A DNA stretch of 64,000 nt from Rhizobium aethiopicum (GTDB lineage: Bacteria > Pseudomonadota > Alphaproteobacteria > Rhizobiales > Rhizobiaceae). The notes under the pieces are model-generated. The model saw nothing but the letters and a program-made list of their open reading frames with translations, did no database searches and had not been told where the DNA came from. The stretch is from the NCBI RefSeq assembly GCF_014197535.1, contig NZ_JACIFV010000026.1, positions 30,607-94,606 of the forward strand, in the 5' to 3' direction. Shown here piece by piece: positions 37,226-45,368 of the stretch (positions are counted from its first letter, which is position 1; each line of letters opens with the position of its first letter). The translations under genes and the position numbers were made by a program.

Positions 37226-38242
37226 CTAGTCGATATCGTTGGAAACGGCGATGAGTTTATCGAGGGCGAGGGCGGTGGCGCCGCTATCAAGCGAATGCGC
37301 GGCCAGCGCCATGCCGTCGCGGATCGTCTCGGCCTTGCCCGCGATGACGAGCGAAGCGGCGGCATTCGCAAGCGAGACGTCGCGATAGGCATTCCTGGCG
37401 CCGCCGAGCACTTCGCGAAGCGCTGCGGCATTGGCGATGCCGTCACCGCCCCTGATATCGGCGAGCAAGCAGGGGCTGACGCCGAAATCGGCGGGCGACA
37501 ATTCGAAGCTGCGGATCTTGCCGTCTTCGAGCGCTGCGACCTTGGTGATGCCCGTCGTGGTGATTTCGTCAAGGCCATCGCCATGGACCACCCAGACGCA
37601 TTCGGAGCCGAGATCGCGCATGACTTCGGCAAGCGGCACCAGCCATTGCGGCGAGAAGACGCCAAGCAGCTGGCGGCGGACGCCGGCCGGGTTGGACAGC
37701 GGCCCGAGAAGATTGAAGATGGTGCGCGTGCCAAGTTCGACCCGCGAGGGGCCGACGTGGCGCATGGCGGAATGATGCAGCTGGGCGAACATGAAGCCGA
37801 CCCCGGCATCCGCGATGCAGCGCGTGATGATCTCGGGACCGACATCGATATTGACGCCGAGTGCCGCGAGATTATCCGCCGCGCCCGATTTCGAGCTCAG
37901 CGCCCGGTTGCCGTGTTTGGCGACGGGCACACCGGCGCCGGCGACGATCAGCGCCGCCAGCGTCGAAATATTATAGGTGCCGCTGGCGTCGCCGCCGGTG
38001 CCGACAATGTCGATCGCATCGGCCGGTGCCTCGACGGTCAGCATTTTCGACCGCATGGTGGTGACGGCGCCGACGATCTCGTCGACGGTTTCGCCGCGCA
38101 CGCGCAGCGCCATCAGGAAGCCACCGATCTGCGAAGGCGTCGCCTGGCCCGACATCAGGATGTCGAAGGCATCGCGGGCCTCGTCACGCGTCAGCGGCTC
38201 GCGGCTCGCGGCCTTGGCCAGGAACGGCTTCAGATCGGTCAT
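37226..38242 (-). CDS. trpD: Anthranilate phosphoribosyltransferase
   Basis: A 338-residue enzyme transferring phosphoribosyl to anthranilate. Motifs: DIVGTGGDASGTYNISTLAALIVAGAGVPVAKHGNRALSS is spread over about 78-118 and includes the PRPP-binding GTGGD, then KSGAADNLAALGVN, and GPLSNPAGVRRQLLGVFSPQW. The N-terminal LTRDEARDAFDILMSGQATPSQI is typical. It begins 8 bp after ppiD and ends 9 bp before trpC. Confidence 0.96.
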   Translation of the reverse strand: MTDLKPFLAKAASREPLTRDEARDAFDILMSGQATPSQIGGFLMALRVRGETVDEIVGAVTTMRSKMLTVEAPADAIDIVGTGGDASGTYNISTLAALIVAGAGVPVAKHGNRALSSKSGAADNLAALGVNIDVGPEIITRCIADAGVGFMFAQLHHSAMRHVGPSRVELGTRTIFNLLGPLSNPAGVRRQLLGVFSPQWLVPLAEVMRDLGSECVWVVHGDGLDEITTTGITKVAALEDGKIRSFELSPADFGVSPCLLADIRGGDGIANAAALREVLGGARNAYRDVSLANAAASLVIAGKAETIRDGMALAAHSLDSGATALALDKLIAVSNDID

Positions 38243-38250
38243 AAAACCTC

Positions 38251-40143
38251 CTAGCGGGTCGTCGCCTGTTCGGCGAGTGTCTGGTTGATCGAAGCCCCAT
38301 ACTGCGTCTGCAGCAGGTTGACCATCTGGTCGAGGATATCATCGCCGGCGGCATTGGCCATGGCGGTGAGCTGGGCGTCGCGGTTGTTCAGCACGTCGCC
38401 GGTCGGCTGGCTGTTGACCTCGGTGACCTTCATCAGGATCTGCGTCGAGGGATCGGCGCCGACCGCGCTCGCAACCGTATCGACCGGGCCGGAGAAGGCG
38501 GCCTTGACGGCGGCGCGTCCGAGAACCGGATCATCGGTGGAGCGGGTGATGCCGCTCTTGCTTTCGACGGCAATGCCGAGCGGCGCTGCAATGTCGGCAA
38601 GGGCAGTGCCCTTTTGCGCCTGGGCCTTCAATTCCTCGGCCTTCTTGGCGAGTTCGGCCTTCTGCTGCTCTGCTGTCCAGTCCTCGACGGCTTTCTCGCG
38701 CACCTCCGCGATCGGGCGGTCCCGGTCCGGCGTGATTTCGCGCACGTTGAACCAGACATAGCCGTCATTGCCGATCGGAAGCGGCGAGGCATCGACGCCG
38801 ACCTCGGTCTTGAAGGCTTCGCCGAGCAGCTGCTGCTTGGCGGGAAGATCCTTGACCTCCTTGCCGTCCTTGTCGACGCCGGTCGCATCGACGGCGTCGA
38901 CGGTCACCGCCTTGAGCTTCAGCTGACCGGCGATATCCTCGAGCGTGGAGCCGCCGGCGCGCATATCCTCGATACGGTCATGAACGTTGATGACTTCCTG
39001 AGAAGCGTTGGAAAGCGCCAGCTGCTTGCGGATGTCTTCCTTCACCTCGTCGAAATTCTTGACCGTTTCCGGCTTGATGTTGGTGATGCGCAGGATGACC
39101 GGGCCGAACGAGCCGTCGACGACAGGCGTCGTGCCGCCATCCTTCGACACCGCAAAAGCGGCATCAGCGACGGCCTGGTCGGGAACCTTGTCCTTGGTGA
39201 ACTCGCCGAGCAGCACGTCGCTTGCCGTCTTGCCCTGGTCGGTGACCAGCTGGTCGAAGCTTGTGCCGCCCTTCAGCGCCGTTTCGGCAGCGGTGGCGAG
39301 ATCCTTGCTGGTGAAGGTCAGCTGCTCGATCGTCCGGCTTTCCGGCGTGCGATAACTATCCTTGCCCTTCTCGAAAGCTTCGCGGATCTGGTCGTCGGTG
39401 ACGGTCGCGGCATCGGCGATATCGGCCGGCTGCAGCTTGAGATAGATGAGCTTGCGGTATTCCGGTGCGCGGTAGCGCTGCTTGACGCCTTCGAACCAGC
39501 TCGCCAGCACGTCGTCGGCGGGGGCCTTGATCGGCTCGATATTGGCGTTGGTCAGCAAGAGGTAGTCGATGCTGCGGCTTTCATCGCCATAGAGCTTCAG
39601 TGCGTCGATCAGCGTCTTCGGCGCGGTAAAGCCGTTGGAAACGGCATCGACGATCTGGCTGCGGACGGCGACCTTGCTGCGCTCTTTGATGTAATCGTCC
39701 TGGCGGATGCCGGCATTGCGCAGGCGCGAAACGAACAGCTCGCGATCGAACTGGCCATTGACAGCCTTGAAAGCCGGATCGTCGCCAATGAGCTGGGCGA
39801 GACGATCCTCGGACAGGCCGAGGTTCATATCTTCGGCGAGCTGATCGAGTGAGGCGCCGGCAACGAGCTGTGACAGCACCTGCTGCTCGACTCCGAAGGC
39901 GCGGGCCTGCTCGGGCGTGAGGCGCATGCCGAACTGCTGGCCGATGCTTGCCACCTGACGCTGATAGGCAAGGTGAAATTCGTTGACCCCCACCTTCTGA
40001 TCGCCGACGGTCACGACCGTGGTGCTGCTGCCGCCTGATATCAGCTCACGCGATATGCCCCAGATGCCGAAGGAGGCCACCAGGAGAAGCAGGAGCAGCT
40101 TGGCAACCCAGGTCTGAGCAGCTCTTCTCAGAAGATGGAACAT
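38251..40143 (-). CDS. ppiD: Periplasmic folding chaperone, PpiD-type
   Basis: A 630-residue membrane-anchored protein with a short cytoplasmic N-terminus, one helix (LLLLLLVASFGIWGI), a SurA-like N-terminal chaperone region, a parvulin-like domain around residues 240-350, and a long C-terminal chaperone part. ATG 40143 (MFHLLRRAAQTW) is chosen; an open frame to 40254 gives an unlikely leader. Its role is folding of envelope proteins leaving SecYEG. It heads the trpD-trpC-moaC-moeA run. Confidence 0.88.
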   Translation of the reverse strand: MFHLLRRAAQTWVAKLLLLLLVASFGIWGISRELISGGSSTTVVTVGDQKVGVNEFHLAYQRQVASIGQQFGMRLTPEQARAFGVEQQVLSQLVAGASLDQLAEDMNLGLSEDRLAQLIGDDPAFKAVNGQFDRELFVSRLRNAGIRQDDYIKERSKVAVRSQIVDAVSNGFTAPKTLIDALKLYGDESRSIDYLLLTNANIEPIKAPADDVLASWFEGVKQRYRAPEYRKLIYLKLQPADIADAATVTDDQIREAFEKGKDSYRTPESRTIEQLTFTSKDLATAAETALKGGTSFDQLVTDQGKTASDVLLGEFTKDKVPDQAVADAAFAVSKDGGTTPVVDGSFGPVILRITNIKPETVKNFDEVKEDIRKQLALSNASQEVINVHDRIEDMRAGGSTLEDIAGQLKLKAVTVDAVDATGVDKDGKEVKDLPAKQQLLGEAFKTEVGVDASPLPIGNDGYVWFNVREITPDRDRPIAEVREKAVEDWTAEQQKAELAKKAEELKAQAQKGTALADIAAPLGIAVESKSGITRSTDDPVLGRAAVKAAFSGPVDTVASAVGADPSTQILMKVTEVNSQPTGDVLNNRDAQLTAMANAAGDDILDQMVNLLQTQYGASINQTLAEQATTR

Positions 40144-40307
40144 GGAAACGCAAACCTCGCAGTATTTATTGACCCGCGCACGGGCAGACATTCGACGTTC
40201 CTTAAAACAAAGCCGACAGGAAATGAAGGGTTTGTCACGCGAAAAGCTGCGCATGGCCGCGAGGGCTACGCAAGGCGTTGAAGGTGAACAAAAGATCGGC
40301 TCGCGGC

Positions 40308-40333
40308 GGAACCTTTCAGGCCGCCATTTCGTT
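40308..40333 (+). promoter_or_regulatory. EcfG/RpoE2-type general-stress promoter
   Basis: GGAAC (40308-40312), 17 bp, CGTT (40330-40333): an exact match to the alphaproteobacterial general stress sigma factor consensus. It lies 31 bp upstream of the ElaB-like gene start at 40365. Confidence 0.65.
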
Positions 40334-40364
40334 GAAGCGGCATCCCATGAAACAGGAGCAGACC

Positions 40365-40646
40365 ATGGCAGAAATGAAAACCGCTTCCGCCGAATCCACC
40401 GCTGCGCGCGTCAAGGCGGATATCGCAGCAGACGATCTGTCGGCACAGGTTACGGCACTCCGTGAAGATCTCTCCAGATTGACGGACAGTGTGCGTGCGC
40501 TGGGGCAGGGGGCAAAGTCGGTGGTTACGGACGAAGCTTCGCTGATGACGGAACGGCTGCGCGACAAAGTTCGCGAAGAACCGATCATGGCGCTCGCGAT
40601 AACGGCAGGCGTAGCCTATCTTTTCGGCCTGCTGAGCCGCCGTTGA
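40365..40646 (+). CDS. ElaB/DUF883-like tail-anchored stress protein
   Basis: A 93-residue protein beginning MAEMKTASAESTAARVKADI. A polar helical segment (QVTALREDLSRLTDSVRALG) is followed by REEPIMALAITAGVAYLFGLLSRR, the conserved GxxxG-type C-terminal membrane helix with RR end seen in ElaB/YqjD-like proteins. Those associate with stationary-phase ribosomes at the inner membrane. CAGGAG supports ATG 40365 (ATG 40347 is in frame). The upstream promoter suggests induction under general stress. Confidence 0.75.
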   Translation: MAEMKTASAESTAARVKADIAADDLSAQVTALREDLSRLTDSVRALGQGAKSVVTDEASLMTERLRDKVREEPIMALAITAGVAYLFGLLSRR

Positions 40647-40665
40647 ACATGGAATTCGGGACGGA

Positions 40666-40696
40666 AAAAGCCGGACGCAAGGCGCGCCCGGCTTTT
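40666..40696. terminator. Bidirectional intrinsic terminator
   Basis: AAAAGCCGG (40666-40674) and CCGGCTTTT (40688-40696) enclose a 13-nt loop, with T-rich ends on both strands. It lies between the convergent ElaB-like and GlsB genes. Confidence 0.8.
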
Positions 40697-40725
40697 AGTC
40701 ATGTCTGCCAGTGATGTCTGGACAA

Positions 40726-40980
40726 TCAGCGGCGGATGGCGCGGCCGATGAAAATCAGAATGCAGGCACCGATGAAGCCGGTGATCAGGTAACCAAGCCA
40801 CCCCGCCAACGGCTGGATGTGCAACAGACCCAGAATCCAGTTGGCGACGATCGCGCCGACGATGCCGAGCAAAATGTTCATGAGCACGCCCATATTGCTG
40901 CTCATGACCTTTTCTGCCAGCCATCCGGCAATGCCGCCGATAATGATGGCCGCAATCCAACCCACGCCTGCGTTTTCCAT
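40726..40980 (-). CDS. GlsB/YeaQ/YmgE-family stress membrane protein
   Basis: An 84-residue, almost entirely hydrophobic inner-membrane protein with three helices: WIAAIIIGGIAGWLAEKVM, MNILLGIVGAIVANWILGLL and WLGYLITGFIGACILIFIGRAIRR. This is the transglycosylase-associated or GlsB family linked to stress. AGGAGGG precedes ATG 40980. A near-consensus EcfG promoter lies 32-56 bp upstream, matching the family's stress role. Confidence 0.88.
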   Translation of the reverse strand: MENAGVGWIAAIIIGGIAGWLAEKVMSSNMGVLMNILLGIVGAIVANWILGLLHIQPLAGWLGYLITGFIGACILIFIGRAIRR

Positions 40981-41011
40981 AATGATCCCTCCTGGTGAAA
41001 CGACTCGCAAG

Positions 41012-41036
41012 AATGCACGAAACCAAGGAAAGTTCC
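41012..41036 (-). promoter_or_regulatory. Near-consensus EcfG-type promoter for the GlsB gene
   Basis: On the minus strand GGAAC (41036-41032), 16 bp, CATT (41015-41012), one base from CGTT; equally GGAAC-N18-TT as reported for S. meliloti RpoE2. The ATG at 40980 is 32 bp downstream. Confidence 0.5.
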
Positions 41037-41058
41037 ACTCCTGGAGGAACTTTAGCGC

Positions 41059-41175
41059 CTATGGATGCAGCACGGTGACCGGCGTTTCCAGCAGGTAAGC
41101 GATGAGTTGGAACATTAGGCCGCTTAGCGCAAGAATTGCGAAGCCGAAAGGCATGATCAGGCTTTTGCTAAACAT
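41059..41175 (-). CDS. 38-residue small membrane protein
   Basis: A very short gene on the minus strand, with GGGAGAGGAAGA just before ATG 41175. The protein is one membrane helix with short polar ends: MFSKSLIMPFGFAILALSG, LMFQLIAYLLETPVTVLHP. No family recognised. It stands between two other small stress-like genes. The strong ribosome site and hydrophobic pattern argue for translation, while its size makes chance possible. Confidence 0.55.
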   Translation of the reverse strand: MFSKSLIMPFGFAILALSGLMFQLIAYLLETPVTVLHP

Positions 41176-41533
41176 TCTTCCTCTCCCTTCTGAAGTAAAG
41201 CATAAGCCGAAGTGTGGGTTTCGCAAGGTTATTACTAACAATTGGTTAAGTGCGATATTTAAGTAAAATGCTACATTCAGAGTGTGATGTCGAAATTGTT
41301 CGCGGATATCATGCTGAAATACACGGAGTAATGGTATATGCCGCCGCTTCCCGTCAAGCCATTCTACATCTCGGAGAGTTTTGGCCGGCCTAATCGGTTT
41401 CTCGACGGAACAGGGAGCCGCGGGATGCACCAATTCGGCGCAGGTGCTGATATATGTCCGGCCGCCGGCGGATTGATTTTGGCTCGGACTGCGTCATTTT
41501 TCCGGGGGTTCGTTCAATCAGGGAAAGACCTAA
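41176..41533. other. Intergenic region, AT-rich, no gene seen
   Basis: About 360 bp between the 38-residue minus-strand gene and the entericidin-like gene on the plus strand. The first 150 bp are AT-rich (TTATTACTAACAATTGG, ATATTTAAGTAAAATG) and probably hold the divergent promoter. I found no further supported gene. Confidence 0.35.
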
Positions 41534-41692
41534 ATGCCAAAAGCTGCAATCGCTATCGCCTGCTGCCTCTGCCTGCTTACGCTCCCCGGCTGCGGCAATA
41601 CTGCATACGGGCTGAAGAAGGATGGACAGGAGGCGAGCCACGCAATGGATAATGCGACCCATCGGGTGCTTTCGGCCGGCGCCAAGAAGTAA
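41534..41692 (+). CDS. Entericidin-like small lipoprotein
   Basis: A 52-residue protein whose N-terminus is a lipoprotein signal: MPKAAIAIACCLCLLTLPGC, with lipobox LPGC (Cys20), then GNTAYGLKKDGQEASHAMDN. The mature part, about 32 polar helical residues, fits the entericidin A/B family of small stress-related lipoproteins. GGGAAAG lies ahead of ATG 41534. The end is defined by TAA at 41690-41692. The gene is shorter than many annotation thresholds. Confidence 0.7.
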   Translation: MPKAAIAIACCLCLLTLPGCGNTAYGLKKDGQEASHAMDNATHRVLSAGAKK

Positions 41693-41728
41693 TGGCGGCT
41701 GCCGGCGACACGCAGCAAATCTTGCATG

Positions 41729-41758
41729 AAAAAAGCCCGCCTGGGGTGAGGCGGGCTT
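41729..41758 (-). terminator. Intrinsic terminator on the minus strand
   Basis: AAGCCCGCCT (41733-41742) and AGGCGGGCTT (41749-41758) form a 10-bp stem; on the minus strand a run of six T residues (41734-41729) follows. It fits the end of the small gene at 41885-42001 on that strand and may also act on the entericidin transcript. Confidence 0.8.
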
Positions 41759-41884
41759 AGCATAACAGAGAGAATGAACGGACGAAAACCGTCCCGACTG
41801 ATACAGCATTTCCTTAAAGGCGCCGCCGTACGTCATTCGACGTAACCGCGACCGAAAGGTTCCGGCAGCGGCGTCAGAATCGGG

Positions 41885-42001
41885 TCAGAAGTTGCCCCAA
41901 TTCTGAGCGCGGGCACGGGCGCGAATAATCCGATATTCGCGACCGCCATAGAGCGAACCGATGGTCAGCAGAAGCGTCAGAACGTCCCAGATGATATGCA
42001 T
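41885..42001 (-). CDS. 38-residue small membrane-associated protein
   Basis: A short gene with AGAGGATAAC before ATG 42001. It encodes one hydrophobic segment followed by a basic, aromatic tail: MHIIWDVLTLLLTIGSLYGG, then REYRIIRARARAQNWGNF. The layout is of a single-pass membrane micropeptide with a positively charged cytoplasmic end. The dedicated minus-strand terminator 125 bp downstream supports a real transcript. No family recognised. Confidence 0.6.
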   Translation of the reverse strand: MHIIWDVLTLLLTIGSLYGGREYRIIRARARAQNWGNF

Positions 42002-42183
42002 GTTATCCTCTCAGGTTGGACGGCTCTGCCGTCGATCGGTGAAGGTACAATAGCAATCTTTCGAACCTGCTTATATGACAAGAAATCGGGATGAGCGGGG
42101 AAAGGGCAGGCCGCTTGCGGCGTCTGATGAGACGCGCGGCGCTGTAGGAGCAGCAACGTGAACAAATCAGCCGGCGCCAGTCC

Positions 42184-43077
42184 ATGACGATTTTCTCCGT
42201 TCGCCACATCACGTCCTATCGTTACCGCCGGGAGGTCGATTTCGGCGAGCATCGCCTGATGTTTCGGCCGCGCGACAGTTTCGACCAGCGGCTGATCGAG
42301 GCGTCGCTGACCACCTATCCGGAGCAAAGCCATGTGCGCTGGATCCACGATGTTTTCGGCAATTGCGTGGCGCTCGTCGATTTTTCCCGGCCGTCGGTGG
42401 AGCTTCGTTTCGAAACTTGGATCACACTCGATCATACGCCTCAACTCGCCCCGGACATTCGGATCGACGAGGCGGCGCTGACCTATCCTTTCTCCTACGA
42501 CAAGGACGAAATCGCCGATCTCGCGCCGGCGATGCAGCGCCATTATCCCGATTCGGGCGATGAGGTCGGTCGCTGGGCGCGGCAGTTCGTGCGCCTGGGG
42601 CACCCGACAGAGACCGGGCACCTGCTGATGACGCTCTGTTATGCCATTCGCGAAAGCTTTGTCTATGCACGCCGCCAGGAACATGGAACGCAAACGCCGC
42701 TGCAGACCTTGCAGCTTCGCTCCGGCACCTGCCGGGATTTCGCGCTTCTGATGATGGAGGCGGCACGCTCGCTCGGCTTGGCGGCGCGGTTCGTTACCGG
42801 TTATGTCTACGTCCCCGACCGGGACGGCTCGACCCTCCTCGGCGGCGGCTCCACGCATGCCTGGTGCCAGGTCTATCTTCCCGGGGCCGGCTGGGCCGAG
42901 TTCGATCCGACCAACGGCATCGTCGGCAACCGCGATCTCATTCGAGTGGCCGTTGCCCGAGACCCGCGCCAGGCAATTCCTCTGAGCGGCAGCTATGACG
43001 GGGAGGGGACGGATTTCGAGGGCATGACGGTGCAGGTCAACGTGACCACGCGGCAGTCGTGGATCACCGAGGGGTAA
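42184..43077 (+). CDS. Transglutaminase-like protein with intact triad
   Basis: A 297-residue cytoplasmic protein of the bacterial transglutaminase-like family (N-terminal Bact_transglu_N domain: FSVRHITSYRYRREVDFGEHRLMFRPRD, then core). The catalytic triad is in place: Cys183 in RSGTCRDFALLM, His225 in STHAWCQVYLPGAGW and Asp241 in EFDPTNG. Such proteins may act as amidases or peptidases; the neighbouring gene is a divergent paralogue. No signal peptide or ribosome-binding site stands out. The gap to the next gene is 100 bp, so the two may be co-transcribed. Confidence 0.82.
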   Translation: MTIFSVRHITSYRYRREVDFGEHRLMFRPRDSFDQRLIEASLTTYPEQSHVRWIHDVFGNCVALVDFSRPSVELRFETWITLDHTPQLAPDIRIDEAALTYPFSYDKDEIADLAPAMQRHYPDSGDEVGRWARQFVRLGHPTETGHLLMTLCYAIRESFVYARRQEHGTQTPLQTLQLRSGTCRDFALLMMEAARSLGLAARFVTGYVYVPDRDGSTLLGGGSTHAWCQVYLPGAGWAEFDPTNGIVGNRDLIRVAVARDPRQAIPLSGSYDGEGTDFEGMTVQVNVTTRQSWITEG

Positions 43078-43176
43078 TGGTGCATTGCCCCGGGGAATTG
43101 CATCGCGGGAACCGGGCGGCGCGATCGACGTTCCATTCTCACCTCCGCCCATGCCGGGAGGGACGAGGAAGCCACA

Positions 43177-43983
43177 ATGAAGATACGCGCCGGGTTTCAT
43201 CTGGGCTATAAATGCATACAGCCGACGCCGATGCTGCTGGTCCTCAACATTCATCCCTCCCGTCGCGCCGATCTTCTGAGCGAGCAGGTCCTGACATTCG
43301 ACCGGCCGATCGAAGCGTGGGAATATACCGATGGCTTCGGCAATGCCTGCAGCCGGATCGTCGCTCCGCCGGGGCTGACGACGATTTCCACCGAGTTCGA
43401 GATCTATGACACGGGGCAGGCCGACATCGTCCCCGTCCAGGCCGTGCAGCACGCAATCAAGGATCTGCCCGACGAGGTGCTCGTCTTCCTGCTCGGCAGC
43501 CGCTACTGTGACACAGACAGGCTTTCGGATTTCGCCTGGGCGACCTTCTCATCAACGCCGCTCGGATGGGCACGCGTGCAGGCGATCTGCGATTTCGTGC
43601 ATGACCACATCACCTTCGATTATCAGAAGGCCGACGTTCTCAGAACCGCGCATGGCGGCTTCACCGATAAGAGCGGCGTCTGCCGCGACTTCGCCCATCT
43701 CGCCATCGCGCTCTGTCGATGCATGAATATTCCTGCCAGATACTGCACCGGTTACCTCGGCGATATCGGCGTTCCCGCCGATCCGAATCCAATGGATTTC
43801 AGTGCCTGGTTCGAGGTCTTTCTCGGCGGGCACTGGCATACGGTCGATGCCCGCCACAACACCCCGCGTATCGGCAGAATTCTGATGGCGACAGGCCGTG
43901 ATGCGACCGACGTGGCGATGTCGACGGCTTTCGGCCCGGCGACGCTTTCCCGCTTCGAAGTGATCACCGAGGAAGTGCCGTAA
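43177..43983 (+). CDS. Transglutaminase-like protein lacking the catalytic His
   Basis: A 268-residue paralogue of the preceding protein. The N-terminal beta-domain (FHLGYKCIQPTPMLLVLNIHPS) differs in length from its neighbour. Cys169 (SGVCRDFAHL) and Asp224 (TVDARHN) are kept, but the motif that should read H-A-W is F-S-A-W, with Ser209 in place of His. The subgroup may use another residue, or be inactive and act with its neighbour. Function unknown. Confidence 0.8.
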   Translation: MKIRAGFHLGYKCIQPTPMLLVLNIHPSRRADLLSEQVLTFDRPIEAWEYTDGFGNACSRIVAPPGLTTISTEFEIYDTGQADIVPVQAVQHAIKDLPDEVLVFLLGSRYCDTDRLSDFAWATFSSTPLGWARVQAICDFVHDHITFDYQKADVLRTAHGGFTDKSGVCRDFAHLAIALCRCMNIPARYCTGYLGDIGVPADPNPMDFSAWFEVFLGGHWHTVDARHNTPRIGRILMATGRDATDVAMSTAFGPATLSRFEVITEEVP

Positions 43984-44021
43984 GTTGCAGCCACGGACCC
44001 ACGGGCCGCCGCAGGTAGATC

Positions 44022-44246
44022 CTACGCCTTCTTCAGGAATTCCGTTTTCAAGACGAGGCCTTTGACTTGCTTGGTGTTGCACTCGATCTCGCCGGGATTG
44101 TCGGTCAGACGAATGCCTTTGACCAAAGTTCCACGCTTCAGCGTCTCAGAGGTGCCCTTGACCTTGAGGTCTTTGATCAACGTCACGGAATCGCCGTCGT
44201 GAAGCTGGGTTCCGTTGCTGTCCTTTACGATAATGTCCTCGGCCAT
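44022..44246 (-). CDS. PhnA/YjdM-like C-terminal domain protein
   Basis: A 74-residue protein starting MAEDIIVKDSNGTQLHDGDS. It matches the C-terminal SH3-like PhnA domain (VTLIKDLKVKG, TLVKGIRL, then LKTEFLKK), but the zinc-ribbon half found in E. coli YjdM is absent. Despite the historical name 'alkylphosphonate utilization' this family has no proven role in phosphonate breakdown. ATG 44246 is chosen over 44300 because the extra stretch has no family match. Confidence 0.8.
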   Translation of the reverse strand: MAEDIIVKDSNGTQLHDGDSVTLIKDLKVKGTSETLKRGTLVKGIRLTDNPGEIECNTKQVKGLVLKTEFLKKA

Positions 44247-44314
44247 GATATCCTCGCTTGATGATGCGAGGGGGAAAACACGACGACAGGGGAGAGTCAA
44301 TTACCAGCCCCGTC

Positions 44315-45241
44315 CTATCCCGTCGGATTCTCGTTCTGCTGCCCCCGATCCGCGGCTGAACAGACCTCACGAACACAGCTGCGCAGCCAGCGATGCGCGG
44401 GATCGGCATCCATCCTCGGGTGCCAAAGCAATGAAACCGTGAGCTCCGACGTCGGAACGGGAAGGGGGAAACTGTGCATTCCCGCCCGCAAGCCTGCCGT
44501 GTGCCGTTCAGGAACGCTGGCGACCATGTCCGAGGCGCGGGCGAGCGCCAGCGCCGTGGAAAAGCCGCCGACGACGGTGGCGACCTGCCGTTCCAGCCCG
44601 AGCGCATTCAGAGCGTCATCGATCGCTCCTTTGTCGAACCCGCGCCGCGAGACGGCAATATGGCCGCCGGCCGCGTAACGGGAGGGCGTGATCTCATCGC
44701 GGCAAAGCGGATGGCCGGTGCGTACGACACCGATGAAGCGGTCGCGGAACAGGGCCTGCGCCCGCACCTCCGGTCCCATCGTCTCGCCAACGACACCGGT
44801 TTCCAGATCGACGCTTCCGTCACGCAACGGTGCGCTGTCCTTGTCCGGTTTCTGCATGAAACGCAGCCGCACGCCAGGGGCTTGCTTGCCGAGGCGGGCA
44901 ATGAGATCGGGGCCGAAGCTTTCGGCAAAACCTTCGCTGGCGCGCAGCGTGAACGTCCGGACGAGCTTGCCGAGATCAAGCGCTTCGCCAGGACGCAGAA
45001 CCGCCCGAGCATCCTCGACGATGCGGCCGACCCGCTCGCGCAGCTCGAGCGCCCGGGGTGTCGGAACCAGGCCGCGGCCGGCGCGCACCAGCAGCGGATC
45101 GCCCGTGGCCTCGCGCAATCGCGCGAGCGCCCGGCTCATGGCCGATGGGCTGAGCCGTAGCCTCTCGGCCGCAAGGGCGACGCTGCCTTCGGCGAGCAAG
45201 ACATTAAGGGTGACAAGCAGGTTGAGGTCAGGAGTCGACAT
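44315..45241 (-). CDS. LysR-family transcriptional regulator
   Basis: A 308-residue LysR regulator with N-terminal winged HTH (LNLLVTLNVLLAEGSVALAAERLRLSPSAMSRALARLREATGDPLLVR) and a C-terminal substrate-binding domain. It is divergently transcribed from an MFS exporter gene 127 bp away, so it very likely controls that gene. The inducer is unknown; the DHA2 transporter suggests a toxic aromatic or antibiotic-like compound. Confidence 0.92.
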   Translation of the reverse strand: MSTPDLNLLVTLNVLLAEGSVALAAERLRLSPSAMSRALARLREATGDPLLVRAGRGLVPTPRALELRERVGRIVEDARAVLRPGEALDLGKLVRTFTLRASEGFAESFGPDLIARLGKQAPGVRLRFMQKPDKDSAPLRDGSVDLETGVVGETMGPEVRAQALFRDRFIGVVRTGHPLCRDEITPSRYAAGGHIAVSRRGFDKGAIDDALNALGLERQVATVVGGFSTALALARASDMVASVPERHTAGLRAGMHSFPLPVPTSELTVSLLWHPRMDADPAHRWLRSCVREVCSAADRGQQNENPTG

Positions 45242-45368
45242 GCATGCGGTATAACACAGTTTCGCAGTGATGTGGCGCTAGACGCATGAATGAAGTGCAA
45301 ATGCTGCGCGTTCCGCCATGCCAGTTGCAGGATTAGGGTTCGCTGGCTCCCTTTCCAGGAGCGTGAAC

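Noticed and set aside
36068..38254. A long plus-strand open frame (728 codons) opposite moaC, trpC and trpD
   Set aside because: It lies antisense to three clear genes and has the composition expected from GC-rich third positions on the other strand. It has no recognisable domain.
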